Below are positions 63,901 through 64,000 of a stretch of 64,000 nt of DNA, piece by piece. Under the pieces are notes generated by a model. That model made no database searches. It was given only the letters and a program-made list of their open reading frames with translations, and had not been told where the DNA came from. A program made the translations under genes and the position numbers. The stretch lies in assembly GCA_946902985.2 (NCBI GenBank), contig OX336397.1, forward strand, positions 157,101,890 through 157,165,889, given 5' to 3'. Each line of letters begins with the position of its first letter. The stretch's first letter is position 1. The DNA is from Meconema thalassinum. Its lineage: Eukaryota; Arthropoda; Insecta; Orthoptera; Tettigoniidae.

Positions 63901-64000
63901 TAATACACTCACACCAGCGCCACACTCAATGAATGGCACTTGACAGTAGCTTTGTTCCGATATCACGTGGTATTATCTCACCATTGTATTTGTACAAATA

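Overview
This 64 kb window reads as intergenic DNA from a large, transposon-rich insect genome. The evidence is mariner and Tc1 elements, RTE-type and Jockey-type LINEs, many tRNA-derived SINEs, and Helentron-like (HINE) elements with CA/CAGA microsatellites. An orthopteroid or other polyneopteran source is my guess, not something the sequence proves. I found no host protein-coding gene, no convincing functional tRNA or rRNA gene, and nothing bacterial or viral. Most open frames longer than 60 codons lie inside repeats and are fortuitous, or are pieces of transposon proteins.

Layout. 1-3.3 kb: two HINE-like elements, one cut by the window edge and one with five 293-bp internal repeats. 3.5-4.4 kb: a deleted mariner. 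4.75-6.1 kb: a 5'-truncated RTE-like LINE with a (CAA)n tail, split by a SINE. 6.4-8.3 kb: a SINE carrying an almost intact Tc1 element. 9.2-11.3 kb: a SINE and two LINE fragments around a repeat called R here. 11.5-12.6 kb: a HINE. 12.9-19.8 kb: SINE pieces, LINE ends, a decayed Jockey-type LINE and another HINE. 19.8-24.8 kb: a tower of nested insertions. 25-27.5 kb: a LINE end, a second deleted mariner and element T with an 11-bp G-rich minisatellite. 27.5-30.3 kb: a LINE fragment and a hAT relic. 30.9-36.9 kb: a HINE, then repeat P interrupted by a near-intact 3.5-kb RTE LINE with a perfect 11-bp target duplication. 37-43.7 kb: a LINE end, repeat R, a HINE, a degenerate tandem element and a second P copy. 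43.7-47.4 kb: a second T element carrying HINE, LINE and hAT insertions. 47.9-51.9 kb: a LINE, a 40-bp minisatellite and a long palindrome. 52.9-54.3 kb: a 119-133 bp satellite array. 54.3-59.3 kb: a LINE scrap, SINEs and a reverse HINE. 59.3-64 kb: mostly unclassified sequence with a 77-bp tandem repeat and one stray satellite monomer.

The most interesting signal is a set of three related HINE families (called A, B and C here). They start alike (AACAAG) and share a small 5' hairpin whose stem differs between families with pairing kept. They also share an inverted repeat (AGCCTACTTTC near the 5' end, GAAAGTAGGCT at the 3' end) and internal tandem units of about 290-294 bp. Families A and C carry dense arrays of AAGATGGCGGC-type words, which match the YY1/Pleiohomeotic binding consensus. 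Family names A, B, C, P, Q, R, S, T and SINE1-SINE7/SINE-K are labels for this window only.
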